From Brachybacterium avium (GTDB taxonomy: Bacteria; Actinomycetota; Actinomycetes; Actinomycetales; Dermabacteraceae), in NCBI RefSeq assembly GCF_002216795.1, contig NZ_CP022316.1, positions 3,191,205-3,255,204 of the forward strand: a stretch of DNA of 64,000 nucleotides, written 5' to 3'. The position numbers were made by a program, and so were the translations under genes. Positions 39,267-48,068 of this stretch are shown here, piece after piece; positions within the stretch are counted from its first letter, which is position 1, and each line of letters opens with the position of its first letter. The notes under the pieces were generated by a model. That model was given only the letters and a program-made list of their open reading frames with translations, had not been told where the DNA came from and ran no database searches.

Positions 39267-40250
39267 TCACGGCAGGCGCAGGTGCGCCCCGTCACGGACC
39301 GCGAGGCCATCGGCTGCCAGCGTGCGGATGCCACGCCGCACCCGCTCGGGGTCATCCGCATCGAGCCCCATCAGCTGCTCCTGCGCGGCGGAGCCGTCCC
39401 TGCGCAGCAGGGCCATGATCATGCCTCGCATCTGCCGATCCGTGCCCTCGAAGGGCTGGCGGCGACGAGTGTCCTCCGTCGCGGCAGGACGGCCGGCGGC
39501 GAACCAGGCACAGCCGCCTCCGGCCAGCGGACACTGCTGGCAGCGCGGGGCCCGAGCGGTGCACACCAACGCCCCCAGCTCCATCACGGCCTGGTTCCAG
39601 GCCGTGGACTGCTCACGCGACAGCGGCAGGCTGGCGGCGGCCACCGCTCGCTCCGCAGCACTGTAGGAGCGGTCCGGCAGAGCATGGCCGCGCACGCTCC
39701 GGGCGAGCACCCGACGGATGTTGGTGTCGACCACGAGGGCCCTCTCTCCGTGCGCGAAGGCGGTGACCGCAGCGGCGGTGTACTCACCGACCCCCGGCAG
39801 CGCACGCAGGGCCTGCTCGCCGCGGGGGACCCTCCCGCCGTGCTCGCGAACGATGACGCGCGCACATTCCTGCAGCCGCAGCGCCCGTCGCGGATAGCCG
39901 AGCCGGTCCCAGCAGCGCAGCACCTCGGCGGTCGGGGCGTCGGCCAGGTCCGACGGTGCGGGCCACCGCTGCATCCATTCCTGCCAGCGCGGCAGGACCC
40001 GGACCACCGGGGTCTGCTGCAGCATCACCTCGGAGACCAGGATCGCCCAGGCCGATACACCCTCGCGACGCCAGGGCAGATCGCGGCCCGCCTCGGCGAA
40101 CCAGGCGATCACCGCCTCGACGGATTCCGCGTGCGCGGCGATCTCGTCCGTCCTGGCGACACCGCTGGGCGAGGGCGCACCAACAGCGCGGGCCGGAGCC
40201 TCGCGGCTCCGGCCCGCGCCGGTGGGATCAGGTGCCGAGGCACCGTGCAT
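39267..40250 (-). CDS. mutY: A/G-specific adenine DNA glycosylase (MutY)
   Basis: MutY removes adenine opposite 8-oxoguanine. The 327-residue frame has the SEVMLQQTPV motif, the helix-hairpin-helix LPGVGEYTAAAV, the catalytic aspartate in VVDTNIRRV, and the 4Fe-4S ligands in CTARAPRCQQCPLAGGGC. The C-terminal MutT-like domain is replaced by a short winged-helix-like region. The first ~40 residues are not conserved and contain a 15-bp perfect hairpin (40186-40219), so the true start may lie downstream, although no good start codon is visible there. Confidence 0.92.
   Translation of the reverse strand: MHGASAPDPTGAGRSREAPARAVGAPSPSGVARTDEIAAHAESVEAVIAWFAEAGRDLPWRREGVSAWAILVSEVMLQQTPVVRVLPRWQEWMQRWPAPSDLADAPTAEVLRCWDRLGYPRRALRLQECARVIVREHGGRVPRGEQALRALPGVGEYTAAAVTAFAHGERALVVDTNIRRVLARSVRGHALPDRSYSAAERAVAAASLPLSREQSTAWNQAVMELGALVCTARAPRCQQCPLAGGGCAWFAAGRPAATEDTRRRQPFEGTDRQMRGMIMALLRRDGSAAQEQLMGLDADDPERVRRGIRTLAADGLAVRDGAHLRLP
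40186..40219 (-). terminator. Perfect 15-bp hairpin inside the mutY 5' end (terminator-like)
   Basis: The left arm 40186-40200 and right arm 40205-40219 form a perfect GC-rich stem with a TCGC loop. On the minus strand it lies about 37 nt after the mscL stop and within the annotated first codons of mutY. The position suits a terminator or attenuator after mscL; no U-tract follows. Confidence 0.55.
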
Positions 40251-40255
40251 GATGC

Positions 40256-40693
40256 TCAGACCTGCGGGGTGGTCCCGCCGGGCTGGGCCGCGCTGCCGGG
40301 CCGGGCGGTGAGCGCATCCCGGATCTCGGTGAGCAGGACGATGTCCTCGGAGATCGGGGTCTCCTCCTCCTCGGGAAGCCCGCGCCGCTTGCGATCGAGC
40401 CGCCGTGCGGAGGAGATCGGGAGCACGAAGACGAAGTAGACGACGGCCGCGGTGATCAGGAACGCGATGACGGCGGAGATCACGGCGCCGATATCGACCA
40501 GCGTGCCGTCATTGCCCTGGATGATCCTGAAGGCGAGACCGGCGGGGTTCTGCCCGCCGAAGACGTTGATCACGGGCTGGATCAGGTTGTCCACGAACGC
40601 ACCGATCAGGGCGGTGAACGCACCGCCGATCACGACGCCGACCGCGAGGTCGATGACGTTGCCCTGCATGACGAAGTTCTTGAAACCCTTCAT
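40256..40693 (-). CDS. mscL: Large-conductance mechanosensitive channel
   Basis: The 145-residue channel releases solutes on sudden osmotic downshift. It has the typical N-terminal amphipathic helix (KNFVMQGNVIDLAVGVVIGGAF), TM1, the periplasmic loop with VINVFGGQNPA, TM2 (VISAVIAFLITAAVVYFVFV), and a C-terminal helix bundle start (SEDIVLLTEIRDAL). The length is normal for MscL. It is upstream of mutY on the same strand, 5 nt apart. Confidence 0.94.
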   Translation of the reverse strand: MKGFKNFVMQGNVIDLAVGVVIGGAFTALIGAFVDNLIQPVINVFGGQNPAGLAFRIIQGNDGTLVDIGAVISAVIAFLITAAVVYFVFVLPISSARRLDRKRRGLPEEEETPISEDIVLLTEIRDALTARPGSAAQPGGTTPQV

Positions 40694-40754
40694 GGGGTCA
40701 TCCTTATGAGGAGAGGGATGGGGAGAGGAGCCGCTGTGCGGTCCGTGACGGACT

Positions 40755-41411
40755 TTAACCGATCACCGTCACGACCACAGCCCCGGCTCCCAGAGCGTGA
40801 GCCAGTTCTCGTTCCTGCCCCCGCTCGACGGTGACGAGCGCCTCGGCCATGCCCGTGCTCCCGCTGCCCAGCGCGGGCACGCCCGGGTCGGGGGCGACGA
40901 CCTCGAGGACCCGGGCCGCGATCCCCGAGCTGCTGAACGCGGTCGGATCCGCTGTCGGATCCACCGTCGGACCCACCGGGAGCAGCTCGATCCGGGTGCC
41001 CGGCGGCAGATGCGGCACGAGCGCCCGGGGTACGGGCACCGTCATCAGCACGAAGCCCTCGGGGACGGCGGCCGTGCCGGAGGCCTCGAGCATCCCGGGC
41101 AGCAGGGGCGTTCCGGCGCTCAACGGGATCCGGGTGGTGCGGCCCAGCACCTGCTCGACATCGAGTGCGGCATCCGCGGGGACCAGATCCTCTGCGATGC
41201 GGGCGGTGCTCAGGTGCGCGGAGGTCACCACGGTGCCGGTTGCGAGCTCCTCATCGAGAACCACCACCTCGACCCCGCGGGACGAGGGCGGCAGCAGCGA
41301 GGGCAGCAGGGCTGCCGTGAGCGCCATGACGGCCAGCACGGAGAGCGTCCGTCGTCGTCGGCGCAGAGCACGGCGCCAGGCGGGCAGGTGAGCGCGGAGA
41401 CGGGAGAGCAT
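40755..41411 (-). CDS. SAF-domain (CpaB/RcpC-like) protein
   Basis: A 218-residue protein with a basic N-terminus, one membrane anchor (about 22-43), and a SAF domain (about 48-115) with the ELATGTVVTSAHLSTARI pattern and PLSAGTPLLPGML. CpaB-type proteins help build pili, but no pilus genes are near, and solitary SAF-domain proteins of unknown role are frequent in actinobacteria. The C-terminal half is glycine and valine rich with no clear domain. Confidence 0.75.
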   Translation of the reverse strand: MLSRLRAHLPAWRRALRRRRRTLSVLAVMALTAALLPSLLPPSSRGVEVVVLDEELATGTVVTSAHLSTARIAEDLVPADAALDVEQVLGRTTRIPLSAGTPLLPGMLEASGTAAVPEGFVLMTVPVPRALVPHLPPGTRIELLPVGPTVDPTADPTAFSSSGIAARVLEVVAPDPGVPALGSGSTGMAEALVTVERGQERELAHALGAGAVVVTVIG

Positions 41412-41521
41412 GCCTCGACGCTAGGCGCGGCGCCTGTCCCGCGGGGTCGGTGCACCGTGGAGGTGGACGACCGTGCCCTGGGGAGGAGAGGTCGCCGCGC
41501 GGGAGGCCCCTCCCGCGCGGA

Positions 41522-41845
41522 TCAGGAGGCCGCGGGGGCGGGCTGCGTGGCCGGTGTGCTCGAGGAGGACGTCTCGGAGGGGGTGCTCGCGGCGGCACCG
41601 GAGCTCGCACCATCGGCGGTGCCGGACGCGCCGGTGGACGCAGTGGATGCCGTGGAGGCGCCCGAGGCCGCGGAGTCGGTCGAGTAGAAACCGGGCCCCT
41701 TGAAGACGATCCCCACGGAATCGAAGACCTTCCGCAGTGCGTCCTGGGTGCACTCGGGGCAGGTCCGCAGCGAGTCCTCGCTGAAGCTCTGGTACTGCTC
41801 GAATCGGTGGTCGCAGTTCTTGCAGGCGTAGACGTACGTGGGCAC
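41522..41845 (-). CDS. FmdB-family zinc-ribbon protein
   Basis: This 107-residue protein has a zinc ribbon (CKNCDHRFEQYQ...CPECT, residues 1-35) and the FKGPGFYSTD motif of the FmdB family. A long low-complexity Ala/Ser/Thr tail (residues 57-107) follows. A regulatory role has been proposed for the family but not shown. The 74-nt gap to the downstream cyclo-ligase gene contains nothing notable. Confidence 0.88.
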   Translation of the reverse strand: MPTYVYACKNCDHRFEQYQSFSEDSLRTCPECTQDALRKVFDSVGIVFKGPGFYSTDSAASGASTASTASTGASGTADGASSGAAASTPSETSSSSTPATQPAPAAS

Positions 41846-41919
41846 GCGGGATCCTCCGGGATGGTCGAAGTGCTCGGTCGCGCGCGGGCGACCGAGGTGA
41901 GTCTACGACTGCGTCGGGC

Positions 41920-42581
41920 TCAGGCGCTCGTGGACGTGACCAGCGAGACGAGACCGTCGGCCGTGAGCACGGTGGGGATCGGCACGTCATGCCCCTCGCA
42001 CGGCAGCGAGTCCTTCGCCAGCAGCTCGTCGGGATTGATCACCGCGACGATCCGCGCCCCCTCGGGCAGGGTGCGCAACGCGCGGTCGTAGTAGCCGGCC
42101 CCGTGCCCGATCCGGGTGCGGGAGCGGTCCACCGCCACCGCGGGCACCAGCACCAGCGAGGCCTCCTCGAGCGCGCAGGTGCCGAGCCTCTCGCCGGCCG
42201 GCTCCTTGCCGAAGCCGCGGCCGGGGAGTCCTGGAAGGCGGACTCGCCATCCCAGCTGATCCATTCGAGCTCCTTCCCGGCAGCGGCCGGGAACACCACC
42301 CGGGCGCCGGCGCTCGCGAGCCGACCGGCGAGGGGCAGCACATCCGCCTCGGTGGGGGTGGGATGGAAGGCGGCGACCAGCGGGGCCGGGCCATCCGCGG
42401 CAGCCGCGGCGCGCACGTCGCGCTCGACCTCGGCGATCAGCGGAGCGGCGTGCTCGATCAGCTGCTGCGATTCCCGTGCTCGGCGGGAGGCGCCCTCCTG
42501 ACCGGCATAGGCAGTGGCGCGCCTCGCCCTCAGCTGCCGACGCAGCTCCTGCTTGCGTGACCTCATCGTCTCCTCGTCCAT
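41920..42581 (-). pseudogene. fau: 5-formyltetrahydrofolate cyclo-ligase, interrupted by a one-base frameshift
   Basis: The enzyme returns 5-formyl-THF to the folate pool using ATP. The first frame (ATG at 42581) has KQELRRQLRARR and FHPTPTEADVLP and runs to WDGESAFQDS. The second frame picks up GRGFGKEPAGERLGTC and contains RIGHGAGYYDRAL and the C-terminal EGHDVPIP. The break is the C4 run (plus-strand G4 at 42223-42226); an added C gives a continuous 220-residue protein. It is probably a sequencing deletion. Divergent from the GNAT gene. Confidence 0.9.
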
Positions 42582-42659
42582 GACCCCAGACTCGCACAGC
42601 GCGCCACCTCCCGGTGCCGTGGGGCCGGTGATCGGGTCGGCGCCGTCTACGATGACGCG

Positions 42660-43286
42660 ATGGTTCACGTGTGGCCGCTGACATTGCAGGACGGGGAGCT
42701 GATGCTGCGTCCCCTGCGCCGCCGTGACCGCGGGGCCTTCGAACGGCTGCGAGAGCGCAACGCACGCTGGCTGCGCCCCTGGGACGCGACCGATCCCGAG
42801 CACGGAGCTCGCCCGATGGACTTCCGGCTCCTGCGCCGCTGGAACCAGGAGCAGGCGCGACTGGGGCTCGCGCTGCCGCTGGTGATCACGGTCCAGGGGC
42901 GGCTGGCCGGGCAGATCACCGCGGGCCCCATCCAGTACGGGGCGCTGCGCTCCGCAGTGCTCGGCTACTGGATCAGTCATGACGAGGCCGGTCGCGGGGT
43001 CGTGCCCCGCGCGGCGGCGCTGGTGATCGACCACCTCTTCGCCGAGCTCGGCATGCACCGCATCGAGGTCACCGTGCGCCCCGAGAACGTGGCGAGCCTG
43101 CGCGTGGTGGAGAAGCTGCACCTGCGGCCCGAGGGACTGCGAAGGTCGGCGATCCACGTCGACGGGGCCTGGCGCGACCACCAGGTCTTCGCCCTCACCG
43201 CGGAGGAGGTCGCCACCGGGGATGACGGGCACGGGGTGCTCAGACGTCTCCACAGCGAGTTTTCCGGCGACACGCCCGCAACCTGA
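42660..43286 (+). CDS. GNAT N-acetyltransferase, RimJ/RimL-like
   Basis: A 208-residue GNAT protein with MLRPLRRRDRGAFERL at the start, AGRGVVPRAAALVID as the acetyl-CoA loop, and the RPENVASLRVVEKLHLRPEG motif that marks the RimJ/RimL N-terminal-acetyltransferase group. The substrate is unknown. It sits between the cyclo-ligase gene and the SepX-like gene, an order I recall from Streptomyces as well. Confidence 0.85.
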   Translation: MVHVWPLTLQDGELMLRPLRRRDRGAFERLRERNARWLRPWDATDPEHGARPMDFRLLRRWNQEQARLGLALPLVITVQGRLAGQITAGPIQYGALRSAVLGYWISHDEAGRGVVPRAAALVIDHLFAELGMHRIEVTVRPENVASLRVVEKLHLRPEGLRRSAIHVDGAWRDHQVFALTAEEVATGDDGHGVLRRLHSEFSGDTPAT

Positions 43287-43322
43287 CCTGGGGAATCACA
43301 GGCATGTCACTAAGGTGTCCAT

Positions 43323-44210
43323 GTGGAGTCGATCAATCTCGGAGCCGTCCTCTTCGGCATCCTGCTGCTGCTGTGGCTGGCATACGCCCTGCCGCGCACC
43401 GCGAGCCGTCGTGACGTGATGGGCCGCGCCCGCGCGGCCGACGACGCCGAGATGTCCTCCCAGGCGCGGGACCTCTCCGCGGCCGTCCACGCCCGCCGCA
43501 CGTCCACCGAGGTGAACCCGCCCATGTTCCAGGACCGCCTGCTCCTGCGCCCCGCAGACCCCACCAGCCGCCCCCGCTTCGACGCCGAGCCCGGCACCCG
43601 CATCGACCCCGCCCAGGAGCGTGCGCGCTCCCGTCGCCTGCTCGCCGTCGTGCTCGGCACCCTGCTCACGGCCACTGCCGTCCTCGTCCTCCTCGCTGCG
43701 CTGCAGGTGCTGGCCTGGTGGGTGCCGGTGCTCGCCGGCGCCGGGGTCGCCGCGTACCTGATGGGACTGCGCCGGGTCGAGCTCGAGCGTCGCGCCCGGG
43801 CGACCCGCGCGACCACCCGCCAGCGCCGTCAGCGCGCCGAGGCCGAGACCGCACGGCGCAGGGAGTCCGAGCAGAGTGCGCACGCTGCGGCGCCGGACAC
43901 GGGCACGGCGCCCGCCGCTCCGCTCGAGGGGGCGCCGAACGCCGCGCTCGAGGCCTCCTCCCGGCGCGCGGCGGAGCAGGTCTCCCGGCCCGGCGAGTGG
44001 ACCCCCCGGCCGGTGCCCCGCCCCACCTACGCTCTGCGTGGCGAGGTCGACGACCTCGCCAGCCGCCACGCGGCCCACCGCCAGAGCATGCTCGCCACCT
44101 CCGTCCCGCTGGAGAGCGGACGCGTCGAGGAGTTCGAGGCCGTCGACGAGGACTTCGCCCCGGCGCAGGACCTCCAGCTCGACGAGATCCTCGCGCGCCG
44201 TCGGGCCTGA
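43323..44210 (+). CDS. SepX/GlpR-like divisome-associated membrane protein
   Basis: A 295-residue protein with an N-terminal membrane anchor (residues 6-23), a basic linker, a pair of hydrophobic segments (about 106-150), and a long charged, arginine/alanine-rich cytoplasmic tail. In Streptomyces the protein at this position after a RimJ-type GNAT is SepX, which takes part in division. Family-level similarity here rests on architecture and neighbourhood more than motifs, so the role is inferred. The GTG at 43323 follows a weak ribosome site. Confidence 0.6.
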   Translation: MESINLGAVLFGILLLLWLAYALPRTASRRDVMGRARAADDAEMSSQARDLSAAVHARRTSTEVNPPMFQDRLLLRPADPTSRPRFDAEPGTRIDPAQERARSRRLLAVVLGTLLTATAVLVLLAALQVLAWWVPVLAGAGVAAYLMGLRRVELERRARATRATTRQRRQRAEAETARRRESEQSAHAAAPDTGTAPAAPLEGAPNAALEASSRRAAEQVSRPGEWTPRPVPRPTYALRGEVDDLASRHAAHRQSMLATSVPLESGRVEEFEAVDEDFAPAQDLQLDEILARRRA

Positions 44211-44211
44211 G

Positions 44212-45423
44212 ATGAGTACCCGCGGAGACGTCGTCGATCTCGAGTCGCTGCTCGCCCGCGAGGGTTATCACGAGCGCCCGATCGCTGTGCTCGACCTCGA
44301 CGCCTTCGACGCCAACGCGGAGGACCTCGCGCGGCGGGCTCATGGCACCCCGCTGCGAGTCGCCTCGAAGTCCCTGCGGGTCAGAGGCCTGCTCGAGCGG
44401 GTGCTGGCCCGTCCCGGATATGCCGGGATCCTCGCCTTCACCCTGCCCGAGGCCCTGTGGCTGGTCGAGCAGGGAGCCAGCGACGTCGTCGTCGCCTACC
44501 CGACCGCCGAGCGCGGGGCCCTGCGTCGGCTCGCGATGCTCCCCGCGGCGCTGGACGCCATCACGCTGATGGTCGACGAGACCGCACAGCTCGATCTGAT
44601 CCTCGACGCCGTGGCCGATCTCGAGTCCCGACTGACCGAGCACCCGATCCGGATCGCCCTCGAGCTCGATGTCTCCTATGCGCCCCTTCCCGGGGTGCGC
44701 TTCGGGGCGCTGCGCTCGCCGGTCCGCAGCCCCGAACAGGCCGTCGCGCTCGCCCACCAGGTGCAGGCCCGAGCTGGTCTGGACCTGGTGGGGCTGATGG
44801 CCTACGAGGGGCACATCGCCGGGGTGACCGATGGGGCCCCCACACCGTACGGCGCAGCGGTGCGCACCATGAAGCGGCTCTCCCGCCCGGACATCGCCGC
44901 TCGCCGTGCCGAGGCGGTCGCCGCGGTGCGGGAGATCGCCGACCTCGAATTCGTCAACGGCGGCGGCACCGGGTCGATCGAATCCACCGCGGCCGAGGCT
45001 GCGGTCACGGAGATCGCCGCTGGTTCCGGACTGATCGGTCCGGGACTGTTCGACCGCTACCGGGATTTCGCCCCGCGCCCCGCCCTGCTGCTCGGGGTGA
45101 GCGTGGTGCGCCGCCCGGCCCCGGGCGTGGCGACGCTGCTCGGCGGCGGGTGGATCGCCAGCGGCGTGCCGGCGGCGGACCGTCTGCCCACCATCGCTCA
45201 CCCAGCCGGGCTCGCCTTCGCCCCTCAGGAGGCGGCGGGAGAGGTCCAGACCCCTGTCGTCGGGGCCGCCGCCGAGGGGCTGCGGGTGGGCGACACGGTA
45301 TGGCTGCGGCACGCCAAGGCAGGGGAGCCCGCAGAGCACTTCGCGAGCTATCTCCTGGTCTGCGGCGACGAGATCGTCGGATTCCACCCCACCTACCGCG
45401 GGGAAGGTGCAGTCTTCCTCTGA
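44212..45423 (+). CDS. PLP-dependent amino-acid deaminase/aldolase (alanine-racemase N-domain)
   Basis: The 403-residue protein has an alanine-racemase-like barrel with the PLP lysine in RVASKSLRVRG (about residue 48). A C-terminal beta domain carries the metal-binding-like H and D residues of D-threonine aldolase/D-serine dehydratase relatives (FVNGGGTGSIES, WLRHAKAGE). It would act on an amino acid, perhaps a D-amino acid. The ATG at 44212 is 1 nt after the SepX-like stop. Specificity is unknown. Confidence 0.84.
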   Translation: MSTRGDVVDLESLLAREGYHERPIAVLDLDAFDANAEDLARRAHGTPLRVASKSLRVRGLLERVLARPGYAGILAFTLPEALWLVEQGASDVVVAYPTAERGALRRLAMLPAALDAITLMVDETAQLDLILDAVADLESRLTEHPIRIALELDVSYAPLPGVRFGALRSPVRSPEQAVALAHQVQARAGLDLVGLMAYEGHIAGVTDGAPTPYGAAVRTMKRLSRPDIAARRAEAVAAVREIADLEFVNGGGTGSIESTAAEAAVTEIAAGSGLIGPGLFDRYRDFAPRPALLLGVSVVRRPAPGVATLLGGGWIASGVPAADRLPTIAHPAGLAFAPQEAAGEVQTPVVGAAAEGLRVGDTVWLRHAKAGEPAEHFASYLLVCGDEIVGFHPTYRGEGAVFL

Positions 45424-45504
45424 ACAGTGCGGATCCGAGAGCAGTGCGGTTCCGCCCGGGATCCTGACGACCCCGACCCCCACCGAGCCCCGAAGGAGCG
45501 GCCG

Positions 45505-46815
45505 ATGCCGGCGAGCACCATGACCCTGCGCACCTGGAGCAGAGCCGTGCGGTGGACGCCGCAGCAGGTGCTGCGGCCCACCTCCCAGGACGCAGTGGCC
45601 GCCGCAGTGCAGGCCGCCCGTGCCCGCGGCTGCACGCTGCGGATGATCGGTGGCGGCCACTCCTTCTCCGCCCTCGCCGCGACCGAGGGGATCACCCTGT
45701 CGTTGGACGGCTATCAGGGCCTGGTCACCGCGGACCCCGTCACGGGTTTGGTCACCCTGCGCGGCGGCACCCGGCTGTGGGCGGTCGCAGAGCTGCTGGC
45801 GCCCTACGGTCTCGCGCTGTCGGTGATGGGGGATATCGACCGGCAGTCGATCGCCGGGGCGATCCAGACCGGCACCCACGGCACCGGCGCCGCCTTCACC
45901 GGGTTCGCCGGCATGGTCCGCGGATTGCGGCTGGTGCTGGCCGACGGCTCGGTCGTGGACACCTCACCCAGCCAGGAGCCCGATCTCTTCGAAGCCGCCC
46001 GCCTGGGGCTCGGCAGCATCGGGGTGGTCCTCGAGGTCACCCTGCAGTGCGTGCCCGCGTACCGCCTCGAGCTGATCGAGAGCACCGAGCCGCTCGAGCC
46101 GACGGTCGGCTCCTTCCTCGCCGAGTCCTCCCGCGCGGACCACCACGAGTTCTTCTGGTTCCCCCGCACCGACCGGGCGACCGTGCGCACCATGCGGCGG
46201 CTGCCGCTGACCACTGCGCGACACCGCCCCGCCCGTGCCCTCGAGGTGCTGCAGCAGGAGGTGCTCGGCAACGGGGCCTGGGAGCTGCTGTGCCGCAGCG
46301 CTGCGCTGGTCCCGCCGCTCAGCCGGCCCGTCGCCGAGATCGCCTCGCACGTGTTCGCCGGGCCCCGGGTGGTCGGTGACTCCGCCGCGGTCTTCGCCGC
46401 GCCGCGGCGGGTGCGCTTCCACGAATCGGAATGGGCGCTGCCGGCGGACCGCTTCGAGGACGCCTTCGCGGCGCTGCGGCACCGCATCGAGGCCGAGGAT
46501 GTGCGCGTCACCTTCCCGCTCGAGATCCGCCGCGCCGCGGCCGACGACGTGTGGCTGTCCACCGCCCACGAGCGGGACACGGTCTACATCGCGGCCCACC
46601 GCCACTTCACGGAGGAGCCGGGACCCTATCTGCTGATGGTGCAGCGGACCCTGGCGTCCTTCGGGGCTCGCCCGCACTGGGGAAAGATGCACTGGTTGGG
46701 CCTCCGCGAACTCACGGCGCTCTATCCGCGTCTCGAGGACTTCCGCACCGTGCGCCGGGCCGTCGATCCCGACGGACTGCTGATGAGCCCGTACCTGCGG
46801 CACCTGTTGGGCTGA
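45505..46815 (+). CDS. FAD-linked sugar-lactone oxidase (D-arabinono/L-gulonolactone oxidase family)
   Basis: This 436-residue protein has an N-terminal FAD-binding domain with MIGGGHSFSALA, where the histidine would carry the flavin, and GAIQTGTHGTG. A C-terminal ALO domain follows, with the RPHWGKMHWL signature of aldonolactone oxidases. GAAGGAG precedes the ATG by 6 nt. It follows the deaminase gene by 81 nt; a shared operon is possible. The substrate is unproven. Confidence 0.86.
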   Translation: MPASTMTLRTWSRAVRWTPQQVLRPTSQDAVAAAVQAARARGCTLRMIGGGHSFSALAATEGITLSLDGYQGLVTADPVTGLVTLRGGTRLWAVAELLAPYGLALSVMGDIDRQSIAGAIQTGTHGTGAAFTGFAGMVRGLRLVLADGSVVDTSPSQEPDLFEAARLGLGSIGVVLEVTLQCVPAYRLELIESTEPLEPTVGSFLAESSRADHHEFFWFPRTDRATVRTMRRLPLTTARHRPARALEVLQQEVLGNGAWELLCRSAALVPPLSRPVAEIASHVFAGPRVVGDSAAVFAAPRRVRFHESEWALPADRFEDAFAALRHRIEAEDVRVTFPLEIRRAAADDVWLSTAHERDTVYIAAHRHFTEEPGPYLLMVQRTLASFGARPHWGKMHWLGLRELTALYPRLEDFRTVRRAVDPDGLLMSPYLRHLLG

Positions 46816-46900
46816 GCGGGGGACGAGCCGGCGCGGCAGTCGGCTGTCCGCCGGCTGTCCGCCCGCCCGGGACCGACCGGCGCGGGCTAGCCTCACAGGG

Positions 46901-47794
46901 GTGAACACCTCCGCGCCCCGTACCTCACCCGCCACCGTTCCCACGCCCGCGCAGCTGCGGGACATCGCGCTCGCCGCCGCCCATGCCGCGGCCGAGTACA
47001 TCCGCGGCCTGGATCGCGACGGCCTGGCTCGCGAGTACAAGACCTCCAGCCACGACATCGTCACCGAGCACGACCGCGCCAGCGAGGAGATCATCGTCTC
47101 CGAACTGCGCCGGCTGCTGCCCACCGCCCGCATCGTCGGTGAGGAGGGCGGGGAGCGCCCGGCCGAGGAGCCCTCCTCCGGTACAGCGGGGGAGGAGCCG
47201 GTGGTGAGCTTCTTCGTCGACCCCATCGACGGCACCAGCAACTTCGCCGCCGGGCTGCCGCTGTTCTGCATCTCGATCGGGGTGACGGTCGACGATGAGC
47301 TGGTCGCCGGAGTCATCGACGCCCCGGTGCTGCACCAGGTGTTCGCCGCGGCCGATGGCGACGCCACCCTCAACGGCCGCGTGATGCGCCCGCGCGCCAC
47401 CAAGTCGCCGGCCGACGCCCTGGTGCTCTCCGGATTCCCCGGACAGCGGGTCGGTGCGCAGTTCCCGGACTATGCCGCGAGCTCGTTGCGCACGCTCGAG
47501 GACTCGGTCTCCGCGGTCCGGCACCTCGGCTCGGCCGCGCTCGAGCTCGCCTACGTCGCGGCCGGCTGGGCCGATGCGACGGCGCTGACCGCGATCAACT
47601 CCTGGGACGTAGCGGCGGGATTCCATATCCTGCGCCGGGCCGGCGGCTCGCTGCGCACCTGGCCGGGGGCCGAGGCGGTGGAGCGCCCCGACCACCTGCA
47701 TCCCGCCTACGTGGCCTGCACCGGGCAGGAGAGGCTGGACGTGCTGGATGGTCTGCAGGAGGAGCTCCAGGAGCTGCGCACCGCGGGGCGGTGA
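46901..47794 (+). CDS. Inositol monophosphatase family protein
   Basis: The 297-residue protein has the metal-binding motifs GEEGGERPAEE (glutamate ligand), DPIDGTSNF and INSWDVAAG (second aspartate site), standard for the IMPase/FBPase-like family. Substrates in this family include inositol, histidinol and PAP phosphates, and the neighbours give no clear pointer. GTG start at 46901. An acidic/proline insert about residues 83-95 is longer than usual. Confidence 0.9.
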   Translation: MNTSAPRTSPATVPTPAQLRDIALAAAHAAAEYIRGLDRDGLAREYKTSSHDIVTEHDRASEEIIVSELRRLLPTARIVGEEGGERPAEEPSSGTAGEEPVVSFFVDPIDGTSNFAAGLPLFCISIGVTVDDELVAGVIDAPVLHQVFAAADGDATLNGRVMRPRATKSPADALVLSGFPGQRVGAQFPDYAASSLRTLEDSVSAVRHLGSAALELAYVAAGWADATALTAINSWDVAAGFHILRRAGGSLRTWPGAEAVERPDHLHPAYVACTGQERLDVLDGLQEELQELRTAGR

Positions 47795-47903
47795 TCCCGC
47801 CCGCCCGACGGCGCGCTGTCGCTGTGACCTTCGTCAAGGCCCCGTCCTCGAGGCGACAGCTGCGCGGTGGCGATGCTAATCTGTCCAGGTCGCATCGCGG
47901 CAT

Positions 47904-47976
47904 GGGGCTATGGCGCAGTTGGTAGCGCGTCTCGTTCGCAATGAGAAGGTCCGGGGTTCGAATCCCCGTAGCTCCA
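47904..47976 (+). tRNA. tRNA-Ala(CGC)
   Basis: A 73-nt cloverleaf can be drawn: acceptor GGGGCTA/TAGCTCC with the alanine identity pair G3-U70, D-arm GCGC...GCGC, anticodon stem TCTCG/TGAGA with loop TTCGCAA (anticodon CGC, reading GCG), and T-arm CGGGG TTCGAAT CCCCG, discriminator A. The CCA end is not encoded. No duplicate of the 3' end that would suggest an attachment site was seen. Confidence 0.96.
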
Positions 47977-48068
47977 CTCCGGTTCCCCCTGGTCAGCTTC
48001 ATGATCAGGGGGTTCTTCCATGTCGGGGCCCATGCCGGTCGCGGCCATGCAGCCCGAGGAGAACCAGC

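Noticed and set aside
47904-47976. Integration (attB) site at tRNA-Ala
   Set aside because: No repeat of the tRNA 3' end and no integrase gene in the next several kilobases.
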